A stretch of 64,000 nucleotides of DNA, from positions 39,783,475-39,847,474 of the forward strand of contig NC_061804.1 in the NCBI RefSeq assembly GCF_021462225.1, written 5' to 3'. The notes under the pieces were generated by a model. It was not told where the DNA came from. It worked only from the letters and a program-made list of their open reading frames with translations, and did not search any database. The position numbers and the translations under genes are program-made. This DNA is from Girardinichthys multiradiatus. Taxonomy: Eukaryota; Chordata; Actinopteri; Cyprinodontiformes; Goodeidae. Positions 1 through 12,200 of the stretch are shown here, one piece after another; positions within the stretch are counted from its first letter, which is position 1, and each line of letters opens with the position of its first letter.

Positions 1-1565
1 CTGTTGAATTTCTCATCATGTTAATTGGATTTGTTTGTTAGGAATAACCTTTCTTATTATTACTTATAGATTAGCTTTCACACACCGTAATGATAAAGAA
101 TAAATTCTAATGTTTTCGCTTGTGTTAGGAGATGAATAAGAATCCTCACTGATGTACATTGCAAGGACAAATGACCTATGCTTTGACATAAAGTTTAGCA
201 CATTGGGTTTGATTGTGGAACAGTCTGTAACCAGGTTGATTAGAAAACTGCAGCAACACTTAGATTAAAGATTGGACATTACATTACATACTATTACATA
301 CTGTATCAGATAGACACCAAAATGGTGACACATTGTCTTCTAATAAACACTGAGGGAGTGTACATCGTTTGCATGGCAGTACCAGATACAAAACTACATG
401 TGACCTTCTTTCAGGACTGCTTCATTACTTTGATCTCCGAGACAATCCAGGAGAGGAGCCTCAGTGCTGATCTTTGTAACCATTCCTCTGCCTTATTTAA
501 TATAAAAGTGTTAAAAGTTTAGTTCGGTTTGAGAGTCGTTCCTTTAAGAGAAAGTGTTTTAGACAGTGGGATTGCTTCTGGGGAAAGATCCGAATGAACT
601 CTGAGGCGTCTGATCGCCAACAGGGTGTGGTAGCTCGGACATGTTCAAATAAATTCTTGTGGTTAAACAATTTATTTTCTAATAGAGAATGCTTGAGTAA
701 GTTTGGGTTTCTGTATACTTTGTACATTTATTTACAACAGTGAGTTTATACCAGTTAGAAAATGACAGCAAGGAATGTCAGCACTTATGTGGCCACGTTA
801 GTGAAAAATATTTTAGTAAGATTTTAAAAATGCAGTTTTCTCCCACTGTCAGATCCACAGAGGATCTGTGCAGGTGTTTTGTGCTTGTGCTGTGTCTCTC
901 GCTCTCTACAGGGCGTGACTGGCAGGTGCAGCTCTGCAGGTGTTTCTTGTTGAGCCCAATCAAGAGGGCTTCTTAAAGAGCAGGAACCAGGAGTGAGGCG
1001 TCAGATTGTTATCTCTGCCAGTTTGGTAACCTAACCGTGTTCTGCAGTTCTCCTGTGTTTCAAGAGCCTGCGCTTACTCGAGTCTCTGTTCCTACCTTTA
1101 CACCTACACCTCCCGGAAACACCAAACTATTGCTCAACTGCCTGTCCACCCTCCAACACTGCTCGCTCAGCTGAAGTGCTGCCACTCCGAGGATCACACA
1201 AGAAGAGAGTCAGTACTGAGAACCTCCGTGCCGCTCCTCCTAACTCAGCCTTGGTGGGAAAACGTACCTCCTCCAGAAAGCCATCATCCACCCCTACAGC
1301 AAACAGACCTAACTCCTGCACAACTACCTATACCTTCATCAAAGGAAACAATAACATCTCTCCTCCTCAGTGCCTACACAGATCTCTCCGGTACTTCTAG
1401 TCTGGGTTCTGTAAAGCCTACTGAAACACTGGTGTTGTTGAGAACTCAGGGAACTTTTTATGACTATACTGCATCTATCTAATGATGAACTTGGTTTTTC
1501 TCAGCTTCAGAAAAAATATTTTCACCTTCGAGGACTGCTTACACACTTTGTTCTTCTGAAAGAAG
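1..1565. other. Unassigned AT-rich DNA with LTR-like stretches
   Basis: No gene is recognised. Around 480-700 there is a TATA-like stretch (tttaatataaaagtg) followed about 150 bases later by an AATAAA signal, which looks like part of an old LTR, but no ends or target-site duplication were found. 1080-1440 is C-rich and free of stops in parts, but matches no family I know. Confidence 0.4.
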
Positions 1566-2250
1566 TGTTGGGACCCACAACCATGGATACAACATGAAAA
1601 CTCCAGTATGGACTTTTCTGGAACTTTCAAAATAAATTGCATTAACCTAACTCCGGCACAGTCAGGAAATGGGGTAACTGCGGACTTCCTGTGACGTCAC
1701 TGTCCAAATTAAAGCACCGCTCTTGCTACATCCTGCCTCTTCCATCTGGACTCCGCTGCGAGGCTGGCCGGAGAGACAGCGTGCTAATGTCTTTTTGCTG
1801 GCAAACAGATATAACTCTTCAACTGGATCTAAGGGTGTCATAAGATCATGCGATCATATGCACAAGTTAAGTACGATTGAATCACTGTATGTGTATCTGG
1901 TATTCACTCTGTTGGGACCCAGCCATGTTGGGAAACAACATTAAAACTCCGGTACAAACTTTTCTGGAGCTTTCAAAATAAATTGCATTTAACTGACTTC
2001 CAGCAACTGAGGAAAGGGGGTAGCAGCAGACTTCCCATGATGCCACTGTCTGAATAAGAGCACCCTCTCTCCAACAAGCCGACCTCTTCCACTGTTCCTC
2101 TTTGGACCAGGATCGGAGAGGCAGCGCGCTAATGTCTCTTTGCTGGCAAACAAACATAAACTCTTCAACTGGGTCCAAGGATGCCATACGATCATCGATC
2201 ATATGCAACGTTAAGTACGAATGAAATACTGTCTGTGTATCCGGTATTTT
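1566..2250. repeat. Two-copy tandem duplication, about 344 bases per unit
   Basis: Unit 1 is about 1566-1909 and unit 2 about 1910-2250. Both begin TGTTGGGACCCA, carry an AATAAA signal about 65 bases in, then a block reading GCTAATGTCT(C/T)TTTGCTGGC, and end near a GTATCYGGTATT motif. The copies differ at many sites, so the duplication is old. The TGTTG start and polyadenylation signal suggest tandem LTRs, but the units do not end in CA and no retroviral protein lies beside them. Confidence 0.75.
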
Positions 2251-3239
2251 CATTCATGAACGGGGAAATTAAGGTGTAAGAATTGCTTACTTTCTCTCTG
2301 AGGCCTGCAGAAGCAAACTGTCCCAGAGAAGTTCCCTACAGAGAAGCGGTCTCTACGAAGCTGAGCGGAGCGGTCTCGCAGTCTGGAAGGAAGACAGCAG
2401 AGACCGCATCATCGTGGTTACGGTAACGTGCAGTGTGGTTGGCGGACAGAACAGGCCGTCTTTCATCCACAGCCACGGAGGTTAGCTAGAAGCTAACCGT
2501 TTGTTCACAGACCGGCCGACAGAACAGCTGCCACTCCCTGCAGCTAAGGAGGTTAGCTGTGGCTAACCGTTAAAAGACTGTGGACGTTTCTTCAAACTTC
2601 TCCGCCTTGGACAACGTTCCTCACCACAGTTCATGAGGTTAAGTGTTTGGGCAGAATAATATAGAAAGATTTAGATTGAAATGATCTAAAAATGTTTCAT
2701 TTTATGAAGTTTGGTTTTGAACTCAGCTATCTCGGTGCCAGCAGAATATCTGCAGCACACATGTTCAGTTTGTGTTCTGTGTTCGCGTGTTTTTAAAGTT
2801 AAGACACATTTATTAAAGGGTGATTTTAAACAGAAGATTGATCATAACGCGATGTCCGCACTTATGCATTTTAACCCTTTCAACAACGGTAATTTTAAAG
2901 GTGTGTGTTTGATTCTGGTGCTAAGCTATTAGCCTCCTTTGTTAGCTTAACTGCTAACCGCTAAGGACACATGCTTGCTGCTAAATAATATTTACCCAGA
3001 AAGGTTTAGTTTTCAATCCAGTAAATAATGTGTCCCTAACATAATTTTACTAAATTTGATAACTAAGTAAACAACATTAAGCCCCATTTCTCCAGAAAGA
3101 ATTGGCTCTTTCCAAAATATTCCCTTATATATATATATAATAATATTTCTTCAAATATTATTTCAATGAATAAAGGCAGCTAATGAGACACCGTTGAGAA
3201 TTCATTGAGAAGGTTGGTTTTATTCAGCAAATCATTCTT
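2251..3239. other. Unassigned; contains two related short hairpins
   Basis: No gene is seen. Two inverted repeats share a stem: 2480-2498 (GGTTAGCT, loop AGA, AGCTAACC) and 2551-2568 (GGTTAGC, loop TGTG, GCTAACC). Both follow a GGA and are followed by CGTT. They may belong to the leader of an old retroelement whose LTRs are the tandem units just upstream; this is inference. Confidence 0.4.
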
Positions 3240-3770
3240 AAAACATTATTTTATTAAAATAATATTTTACCTGATCTTGTATTGTGAAGGGTTGTCTAAA
3301 CGTTTGCTGATTATTGCCTAAGTTAGTCCCAAGACTAACTTAACTTCACTTCCAGATTCTTCAAGATAATCCTTGGTTCTCAAACATAAATAACATTGCA
3401 TGGTAATGTTGCATCACTCTTTCGGTCATGGTTTCAATCATCTTTAATCAACTTGTTTATATTGTACATAGCCCATTAGTCTTCGTTATTCTTTAATTCT
3501 GCTTAGTACTTTAGTTAGATTGTTTTAGCATAGTAAAGAGTTTGTTGATTGAAATAAGTTTGACTTTGAGTTGACTTATTTTGTTAATTCTTGTATTTTA
3601 AGAAATGGTGTGAATTCATTCCATGTGTGTGGAGAGTTTTGCTGTTCAATAATGTCAGAGCTTGGCTCACCCTTTTGATTTTGTCCTATTACCACTGCCT
3701 TACTGGGCTGGTATTCACAGGACAACCCTTAACAGACCAAAATATTATTTGATAAAATATTAAAATATTA
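3240..3770. repeat. Possible inverted-repeat element (MITE-like)
   Basis: The left end reads AATAATATTTTACCTG then AAGGGTTGTC (3259-3295). The right end reads GACAACCCTT then CAGACCAAAATATTATT (3721-3749), which is its imperfect reverse complement. The AT-rich sequences outside these blocks are also roughly complementary. No transposase and no clear target-site duplication were found, so the family is unknown. Confidence 0.35.
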
Positions 3771-6099
3771 ATATTACATATTAAATAATATTTTCAGATT
3801 CATAGTAACAACAGAAGCACACCTTGAACATTATTGTGAATGTTCAGCTGAGAGTTTTGTACAATTAGCTCAGACTTTACAGAGCATTGTCATGAGAATA
3901 ATTAAATAACATATTGTTATTACAATGCCAATGTGCAAAATAGCAGGACTTAGACTGATGAAAAACTAGGCTATAAATGAAGTGCCATGCATACATTTGG
4001 TCTTTAGACGTAGTATATTTGATTAATCTGATTAACCGTACTCCTCTAGCTGTCCATTTGTTTATGATACTGGTTAAAATGCAAAAATACAATGTGTGAT
4101 TAATCTTTTTTGTATATTAAATTAAGAAGCAATACTGTTCAGTCAGGGATGGGTAATCACTTTCATGAATTTGAAGTTACAATACTCAAATTCGAACAGT
4201 ACAAATGCTGCTTTGCTTGGTTGTAATGTCTTGCTGCTACCACAAGGTAACATTAAAGCGCCAAGTCGTTTTTCTGAATGCCATTAAGCAGTAATTAAGA
4301 CTGCCCGTTCTGCAAAACAAAGATCCTGACCTGATTACACCTGTTGCATTATGATGGAGCTCACACCCATGTTTCACTTAGGCACTGTTCACACTGCAGG
4401 TCTTAAGTCTCATTTGTGATATTTTGCTAAGATGCTTTTTTATTGCATTGTTGTTCACATTATAATTTTTATGTGGCCACCATCAGACACAAGTTTAAAT
4501 ACTCTACCTCATGAACAGACCCGAATGCACTTAGTTTAATGTTGTTCTCTCTGTGTCCAAATATTAAAAAGAGCAACAGTCACAACATCTGCAATGCTTG
4601 TTTGTCCATTGTTTACATTTTCTCAGCTCCATCAATGGAAATTGTCCATCACACGCAATCATATAATGATTAAATGAAATTACCATTTTCAAAAACATTA
4701 GCTTTCCAATATCCAACATTCCTATCCTATTTAGGACTACATAGCTTGAGTCAAATCAGATTTGTGCCATTCAGAATGTCATAAAAAAATCTAACATGAT
4801 TAACATAAAGGCAGAAAACATAAAGGCCACTTATGTCTGCATGGTGGGAATGTAGACTAGCTCAAATAAGAGATCCTTCTTAGTTCCAAGAATTAGCTAT
4901 TTCAAACTCTATGTTTCTCCCGGTATTACAATGTTTCTCAGTATTAGATTGAATCGATGTTCCAGAACCTCTAAACCAAAAGGGGAACTCTGGAACTGTT
5001 AGTTTTTCATATTTTTTAATGCCAGAAGCCTTAGGGGTGCTACTCACTATGGATTTATACTTGGTTAGTCTGGTTATTTCTGTGGTTAATCACAGTTAGT
5101 TGATGATTTAACAAAGTTGTCAATTATGTTTTAACAGAGGACCAGGTTGTTTTGGATAGCTTTTTCACTTAATAAATATAATATTCATTTGAAAACAGAT
5201 TTTTTTTATTGACTTAGGTTACTTAGGTTGATGATCTGAAACATTTAGATATGACAAAAAACAAACAGATTAAATCTGCAAGAGGGAGGCTGGGGTACCT
5301 TTTCATGGACCTGCAGAGGTCTTGGCATTCTTCCCCCTCACTGATACAGCACTGTAGGAACTTTACAGGAGTCAGCATCCTGGCTCATATGGGACAATAA
5401 TGCTGATCCGGCAGTGACCGGTCTGTCTATTGATCTGCTTATGAAGCATTCCCTCTGATTCAAGTCAGCGTTTGCCTAGAACCTAAACCAGCTTTAAAGG
5501 TTTCTAAATTTTCCACAAACAATCTGACTTAAAGGCACTTTTTATACTGTCACATAGGTGGCAGGGCACACGCATATAAAGAAGACAGACCAGCATTAGT
5601 AGTTCAAAGGGTAATGATTTACTAATCTGAGCTAGTGTTAATTCTGCTGAGAGGCATTTCATATAGATTAAACACAAACTAAAGTAGAATGAAAAATATA
5701 AGGGATTTTCAAAGGCCCGTTGAACAAAGCTTTTAGCTGAATGCTGATCTAACTTCTAGATCTAACGTTGCATTAAGGAATTTTTGTGGTTTATCAGTTA
5801 AAGGATAGATAAATAAAAAGAGCATAAATCAGACTTTAGACTTCACAACAAATGTAATAATGACACAATACCACATGATGACACTTAATAATCTGCTCAA
5901 AATACAAACACATAGACACAGTAATTCAGAATCACAGATAAGCAAACAACAAAACCCGTTTTAGAATAATAAAAGTCACCAATACTGGTCAGATTGGTTC
6001 AGAGGTCATTTTGGATGCTCCTTGTGCTCTGATGCTTCAGACTGGAGATGCTTTACACTGGGTTTAGTCCTACAGACCAGTTATTCAGTTATAGTGTTT
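3771..6099. other. Unassigned AT-rich DNA
   Basis: Nothing coding is supported. Around 4380-4450 and 4750-4800 are phrases typical of decayed fish MITEs (gttcacactgcagg; aatcagatttgtgccattcag), but no ends can be defined. Confidence 0.35.
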
Positions 6100-6480
6100 T
6101 GTGAAAGTATTCATACCTCTCAAAGCCCTTAAAATGTATTGTATTTGAGTTGTGACAGTGCAACACACAGTTGTGCAAAATTATGAAGATGAAGGACAAA
6201 AATATAAATAAAACCCCAAAAATGTGATATGCATTTGTGTTTAATGCCCTAAGTCAATAGCTTGTGGAAACATTTCACTGCTATTACAGCTGCAAGCCTT
6301 CTAGGGTGTGTCTCTACTAGCTTTGCACATCTACAGACTGTAATTATTAACACCTAAATTCTTTATTGGATTTAGGTCTGGACTTTGACTCTTCACGTCT
6401 CATTCATGCTTAGTTTGCCTTTTAGTAAGACTTCTGAATCAAAATGCCATCACCAGATCTTTTTATATGCATGAAAGTAA
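6100..6480 (-). mobile_element. Decayed Tc1/mariner relic
   Basis: The start (AAAGTATTCATACC) resembles the terminal repeat of a common teleost Tc1 group. Near 6360-6395 the minus strand still spells the transposase phrase SQSPDLNP, part of the block that ends in the catalytic glutamate of Tc1 proteins. The rest is scrambled by indels and the far end was not found. A better preserved relic of the same type lies at 53115-53460. Confidence 0.5.
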
Positions 6481-9062
6481 ACATGGACAGAATACATTTT
6501 AGGTTTTTTTTTTATTTGTAAAATAATTTGAAAAACATTTCCCTGCAGAATTATTATGCACTAGTGTTATGCACTAATAATCCCAATGAAATTCATTAAA
6601 GTTTGCAGTTGTATAATGGCAAAATACTTGCAAGGCAAAAAGACAAAAAGAAAGCTAAATTCATTTTGTTGTTGAAGTCTGTATGAATCTGATGGTGTGG
6701 AATTCCATTTTGTAAGCCTGCAAAATGGGACAAATCTCAAATGTAAAAGACCCTGATTTACAGTTTGTATCACTGAAAAATCCTAGAAATATCATACAGT
6801 TGGAAATCAGTAAATCTGGCATATTTATTACTATACTGAATAATTTTGTATGAACAGCTTAATTCTTTCTATTTGATTCTAACGATTCACTGAAACATCA
6901 TTGGTTCTGCGTACACCACTGTAAGGGTTTGTATACAAGGTAGAATTCTTAAGGCTTTAAATGACACCTACCTCAGATGCATCCTAAGTAGTGTAAGTAT
7001 TTTGAGGAAATACTTTGCACCTGACAAAATTACAGCAAAATCCTGCAAATTGCAATTAAAAAACTGAGATTGCACACCCAGTGCTTATGACTATAATGTT
7101 CTACAATAGTCAAAAGCATGGGAAAATGACTACTTTATATAATAGGAAAAAAAGGTATCTCAACTACATGCATATTTTAATCCTCTGCTCGATTCTCAGG
7201 GCTTCTGTTGTAATGATTTTAAAGGTTCTCTATAGATAAATTTGTTGGCGAAATATTCTTACTTATAGCTTTTGTTTTCATTTTAATCAAACCCTTTCTA
7301 ATATTAGATAGAACACATACAAACAGTTGGAAAGCAGCCTACTTTTGCAGCGCTGCAGAGTTAAAGAAAGACTCAAAGGAGGAAAAATATAAAGGATGCC
7401 GACCTTAATTGCACACTGAAGCCGCAGAAAAATAACATCCCTGCATGCTGCTTCCTCTTCTGCTGTCTCTGCCACCAAATGATCGTAGTAAGGAAGATTT
7501 CACACACATTGTGCTGCGGTTGGTGCCATTCACCAGAGACGCTGTATCTCTGAATGAATGGATGACTGAATAGCTGGTGGGAATGGGAAGCTCACTCTGT
7601 GCTTCAGTGCTCTCAGACTGAGATGTTTGAGAAGGAAGCTTATTTGGCATCAGTCACTCTCTCCCTCTCTCTGTTTTACCCTCCTCCCATCCCTCCTCTC
7701 TGTCTTCTTCCCTCTTGTTATTTGTTGCCATCAGCTCCCCTTAAAACCAATGAGTGCCAATAGTTATGAGTGCCAGTGCCTATTAATCCAGCAAAATTGC
7801 TTGTGTAACAGAGAGAGATGTACACTATTTGAAGACATATATGTTAATGTATCAAAAGGGTCTGGCAGGGCATCTGCCCTGAGGAAATGTAGAAGAGGCA
7901 GACTTACAATCAGAAGAACACAAGAACAGAGAGAGAGAGAGCTCAGTCTGTCGTGCAAATTGGTTGCATGTTCTCAGTAGAAGATTCCACTGATAAACAC
8001 AGAATCACCTTTTTAAACGTGTGGGACACAATTACATTTTTGACAGTGAAGGATCACCTCTTTTTAGTCATTAACTGTTACATTTTGTCTTTTAAAGAGG
8101 TGTGACATTTAGAGAAAATGCTAAGCCACTGAAGATGATCAACCAACTTGACTTAACCTTTACTGGATAATGGATTGTGGCTGTGCATCATGTGTCATCT
8201 AAGTGCTTGAAGGCAGTTTAACAATTTAGGTTTCTCACTGTAAAAGCAACAGGTTAACATATCTTGTATTGTCTTGCAAATTTTAATTAGTCATAGTCAG
8301 AAATTTGGGAAATTATGAATTTCCCTTTGACTGTTTTTCCCTTTGACAAGAAACACATATATTTCACATGTCAAAATCACATTTGAGATATTTGAAACAT
8401 ATATGAAAAGTATGTTTTTGAAGATGGTTTTGGAAGATTTTAACTGTATATAAAGCATGAAACATGTTAATTTCCACGTTCTCCAGGGCCAACCCATACA
8501 ATATATGTGATACACATGTGAAACCTACTAATAATATCTGGCATTGATGTGAAATCTTAAACATACTGCTGTAAGGTGTATGATTATTGATTATAAATAT
8601 TTATCAAAGATTATATTTAAAAATTATAATTTAGAAGAAATAAATTCTAACCAAAAATCACTTCTTACGAATAAAGATCAGAAATACACTCTGGTGGTGT
8701 GACTATTGGGCTCACAGCACTTAATAATTACAATTAGTTAATTAATAATTGATAATTATTATCCAAAACCACACCAAATGTCATGGTGTTGTCAACCGTT
8801 TCACCGAATGGTGGGATTCTAACCTTATCTTGACACATTATCACTCTTGCAAAAAACAAACACAAACAGTCTCTTTATCTATGTGAAAATGTATTAAACC
8901 AATAGTCCCTCTTACAATCAAATTATTCTGGTCCAACAATGTTCACCTAACTAAGCATGCACTATTCTACAAAAAGGTGCACACTAATAATCAAAAATAA
9001 GGATATGTGTTAAAGGGTAGATGGAGATCAAATTAGAATAACACAACAATTTGGATTACCGT
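6481..9062. other. Unassigned DNA left of ERV-A
   Basis: Mostly AT-rich with no supported gene. A pyrimidine-rich run (CTCTC-type) lies near 7655-7720 and a purine-rich (GA)n run near 7930. 8700-8765 is full of TTAATTA-type inverted repeats. Short open frames here have no recognisable domain. Confidence 0.35.
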
Positions 9063-9342
9063 TGTTAGGTATTATTTAGTCAACTCAGAGGCAAGGAACG
9101 ACACAGAGTCAGATGTACTTGCAGCAAGGGTAGCTCACACTTTGCAGTGCAAATCTACAAAGCATTAGCACCCCTCTCTCTTTATTTACAACATGCTGGT
9201 TCACACATAGTTCAACAAACATTCAGGGTGTGTGTGGGAGTGTGTGTGTGTGAAAGGTTAGGGTTCATGTGTCTTGATTTTAAGCAGAGAGAAAGGTGTG
9301 AGGATTGGTGCCAGTCCCTAGATGTTGCTGATAATAGCATAA

Positions 9343-10563
9343 TGGTGCGTTCACACCAAACGCGATTTCTGCGAATATTTCGTCTCATTTGTGTGCTTTT
9401 GCCCGCTTGACATTCCGCGGCGTGAACTCCGCGTTGGCATTTGGCAACAAGCGGCAACGCTTCACCGCGTCATCAAATAGGAGGAGCTTCCATCTGCTGC
9501 TTGCTGGTTTCAACTGAACATGCTGGACATGGATTTCACGGATAATCACGGTGTTTTACTTGTGGAGAGCCGAAAACGCCGCCGACATCAATGTCCCTGG
9601 GTTCACCAGATTCTTCAGGGACGGGAACAGTTCAGAGAGTACCACCACTTACTCCAGGAGCTGCGTCTGGATGATGGTCGATTTCAGCGGTACTTCCGTC
9701 TATCCAGGACCCAGTTCGACTATCTGCTGCCCCGCGTTGGGAGACGAATCGGCCTCCTGGACGCCAACTACCGGCGACCGCAGTGAAGCCAGCCCGAAGC
9801 CGGACACCGGACACTCAAGCTCCGCGGAGCCAGCGGCATCCAGTCCCCCGCGGCCGATCCGAGTCAGGCACATAGATTTCGGCTAGCTGCTCTCTGTTGC
9901 TCCTTCTTCTGACGCGCGGTGGTTCACTAGAGACCGTCAATACGTTTCCGAACCAAACAATCGTGGAAAATCTGAGTGCCAGAATCGGATCAACCCTGAG
10001 CTAGATGCCGCTAACTCCGCGGAGCTTGAACATCCAACTTCAAACTAACTTCACCACGGTTTACCGGCGCTGTATCCCCGCTGCTGAACGCCTATCCATC
10101 TGTGAGTAAATAAATCTCAGCTCAATAAAAAAACAGCCGATTTTTAATGTCCACATCTCCTAAATATAAGATATTTGTGCCTAAACATAACCAGGCCGGG
10201 TCCTTTCTGTACTTGTCTCGGTAAAAGTAATTAGTTGAGTCATACAACTCTGGCTTGCTGCACACCGCCACTAGGATCTGGTCCTCCATCATTGACAACT
10301 GCTTCTTCTCCGCTTTGGTCCTTCACCCTACGTCACAGCCACATCCAGTCCCTGATTGGTTGACGCGACGCGAATTTAGGAAAAAGTTCAGATTTTTCAA
10401 CTCGTCCATCGCGCCGCTCCGCTCCCGCTTGCCGCGCCTTCCACGCCGCGCCCTCCGCGTCCTTCGCACCGCGCCGCTCCGCTCCTGAACGCGCCTCTAC
10501 ATAGGGATAACATGTAAATTGGCCGCACCTTTCGCAGAAATCGCGTTTGGTGTGAACGTACCT
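9343..10563 (+). mobile_element. Non-autonomous PIF-Harbinger transposon inside the ERV-A LTR
   Basis: The ends are near-perfect inverted repeats of about 33 bases. The left one starts TGGTGCGTTCACACCAAACG and the right one is its complement with two differences. The 3-base target TAA is duplicated (9340-9342 and 10564-10566). The other ERV-A LTR at 24351-24370 shows the empty site with a single TAA, proving the boundaries. TAA/TTA targets and this terminal sequence are typical of PIF-Harbinger. Only the start of a transposase remains (9520-9786), so the element must be moved by others. Its right third is rich in CGCCGCTCCGCTC-type GC-rich subterminal repeats. Confidence 0.92.
9520..9786 (+). 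pseudogene. Harbinger transposase, N-terminal fragment (88 codons)
   Basis: The 88-residue frame has the hallmark opening of fish Harbinger (HARBI1-like) transposases: a basic patch RKRRRHQCPWVH, then the REYHHLLQELRLDDGRF block and YFRLSRTQFDYLL, which precede the DDE nuclease in the family. The frame stops just after a GRRIGLLD segment. The nuclease domain is absent, so it cannot act as a transposase. The ATG at 9520 was chosen because it precedes the conserved block, with a second ATG three codons on. Family members run to about 350-400 residues, so roughly the first quarter is present. It may be a remnant or a capturing MITE's fossil. Confidence 0.75.
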
Positions 10564-10670
10564 TAACTCACCCTTCTCTCTTATCTCTTTGTCTATGGCA
10601 TGTGGGGGAAGAAAGCACTTAGAACAGACACAAGTGATAAACAATATAAAAGTATTAAAAACCCTAACAG

Positions 10671-10681
10671 TCCCCCCTTTT
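10671..10681 (-). other. ERV-A polypurine tract
   Basis: On the minus strand the run AAAAGGGGGGA lies one base from the TGTTAGGG start of the 3' LTR. This is the expected place and composition of the plus-strand DNA primer of retroviruses. Confidence 0.85.
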
Positions 10682-11879
10682 ATCACAAATAAGTCATGAG
10701 TAAAATACATGTAAAAGAAAACACTCTGTGTGAGCACAAACCCACAGGACGGAAAGCAGATTTAATTGTGGGAAACACTCACACTGTCCCTCCGCCCCTA
10801 GGCGACCACCAATCCTGGCAGAGTAAAACAATATAATAAAACAAAGAAAACAAAATGTAATAAAAGTAAAAGAATTAAAACAAGACTTGTTCATATCATC
10901 ATTGCACTTTTTCTCATTTCACTTAACAGCAACATCTTTCGATTTTCTGCTATAAGGTCCCTTTATGAAGTACAATTATGAATACACTTGGGCATGGAAG
11001 ATATATTCATTTACAACATGTCATCATAGTCATCTGTTTTTGGGTTTAATGTGGTGTCAACATTTACACACAGTATTTAAAGAGTATATGGGTGTTATCT
11101 CAACTTAAAAGAGTTTGTGCTTTATGACCCTAGACCGTCCTCGGTCAGGGGTAACAGACCATCTGCTGGTTCCTGAGACATCACCCAAAAGGAATGGTTT
11201 TTAGCCATTAAACGTCTGATACTGGTTTTACAGCTTCCTCCTCTAATACAGATGTTCTGAAGAAAGAGAGGTAACCTAAAAGTCATACACTTTGGAACAC
11301 CTTAGAGCACTTAATACAAGAATTTCCATTACAACTCCTGTCTTCTGGTACTGAAAACAAATTATAACAACGGCGGAAATTAACACATTTCAAATTTGTA
11401 CCATAATGATAGATATCAAGCAATAAACATGAAAGTTAGATAAAAGCATCCGAGATTTCCTTCTCAGAGTCAGTTTCACTGTCAAAGTGGGAGAAAATAA
11501 TTTGGCTGACCCTTGCTGTCCAGGCAAAGGAGCCTAGTAGCCACCAAATGTTAAGAAATTAAGGAGAATAAGCATCATGGCGCATGTTTGACTGTCTCTC
11601 TGTTGCAGACGTCACCAGTCCATCATCCAGAGAAAGGTTATGTGCAAATGTGTAGAGGTCTTCCCTGTATGTTTCCTATGTGTCTCTCACTGTGGTGAGT
11701 GTGCAGTGAGGCAAATGACCTTATGATTTCTAACTTCCAGGCAATGCGATGGCCTTAAGTAGATTCTGAAATAACGTTGCACTGCCCAAGGGATTATTGT
11801 GCCCTTGTAAGAACAGTGTTCTTCAACCACCTGTTCAATCACTCGCCAGTGATCAGCTTACAGTTCTTTGTCTTGTGGT
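10682..11879 (-). other. ERV-A interior next to the 3' LTR, unassigned
   Basis: No retroviral protein is recognised. The space is too short for a normal env gene, so env was probably deleted or is too decayed to read. At 11539-11553 a phrase GCCACCAAATGTTAAG resembles a primer-site/LTR junction, but no LTR could be confirmed there. Confidence 0.4.
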
Positions 11880-12200
11880 GGTCCGCTGTCCTCACACCTT
11901 TCAGTCGTGGATGATCCAGTTGGAAGATGACTTGTGTCCTGGAAGCCAGATTAAGCTGGGGAAGCTAGAGCTTTCCTGCAGCTTTCCTGGGTGTCTAGTA
12001 GGATCTGATATGGGCCTTTCCAGCACCTGTGGCTTCCAGTGTTTTCTCCTAGATTCTCTGACCAGAATCCAGTCGCCAGGAATAAAGGACTGGAGGGTGG
12101 AAGTGGCTGTTTCTGGTAATGCAGCCTTCACCATCTGTGAAACTTGAGAAAACACAGTGGACAGGTTTTGACAGTAAAACAACATCCTATCTTCACACAA
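11880..12200 (-). pseudogene. ERV-A integrase C-terminal remnant
   Basis: The minus strand reads GDWILVRESRRKHWK, the start of the small C-terminal DNA-binding fold of gamma-type retroviral integrases. The matching continuation (KGPYQ) is in another frame, so at least one frameshift separates the halves. No catalytic core is seen beside it. This is the only retroviral protein segment identified in ERV-A and fixes pol on the minus strand, in line with the LTR signals. Confidence 0.6.

Larger units (their letters stand above)
9063..10669 (-). repeat. ERV-A 3' LTR (left), interrupted by a Harbinger element
   Basis: Outside the 1221-base insertion and its duplicated TAA, about 383 bases remain, matching the 387-base right LTR. 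It includes a (GT)n run near 9230-9255. Because the element is in minus orientation, this left copy is the 3' LTR. Confidence 0.93.

Noticed and set aside
7627..7980. 117-codon open frame near a CT-rich run
   Set aside because: No domain, overlapped by an open frame on the opposite strand, and flanked by simple repeats.
11539..11560. Possible further LTR junction (GCCACCAAATGTTAAG)
   Set aside because: No partner LTR or target duplication, and the adjacent bases do not match a tRNA end that I know.
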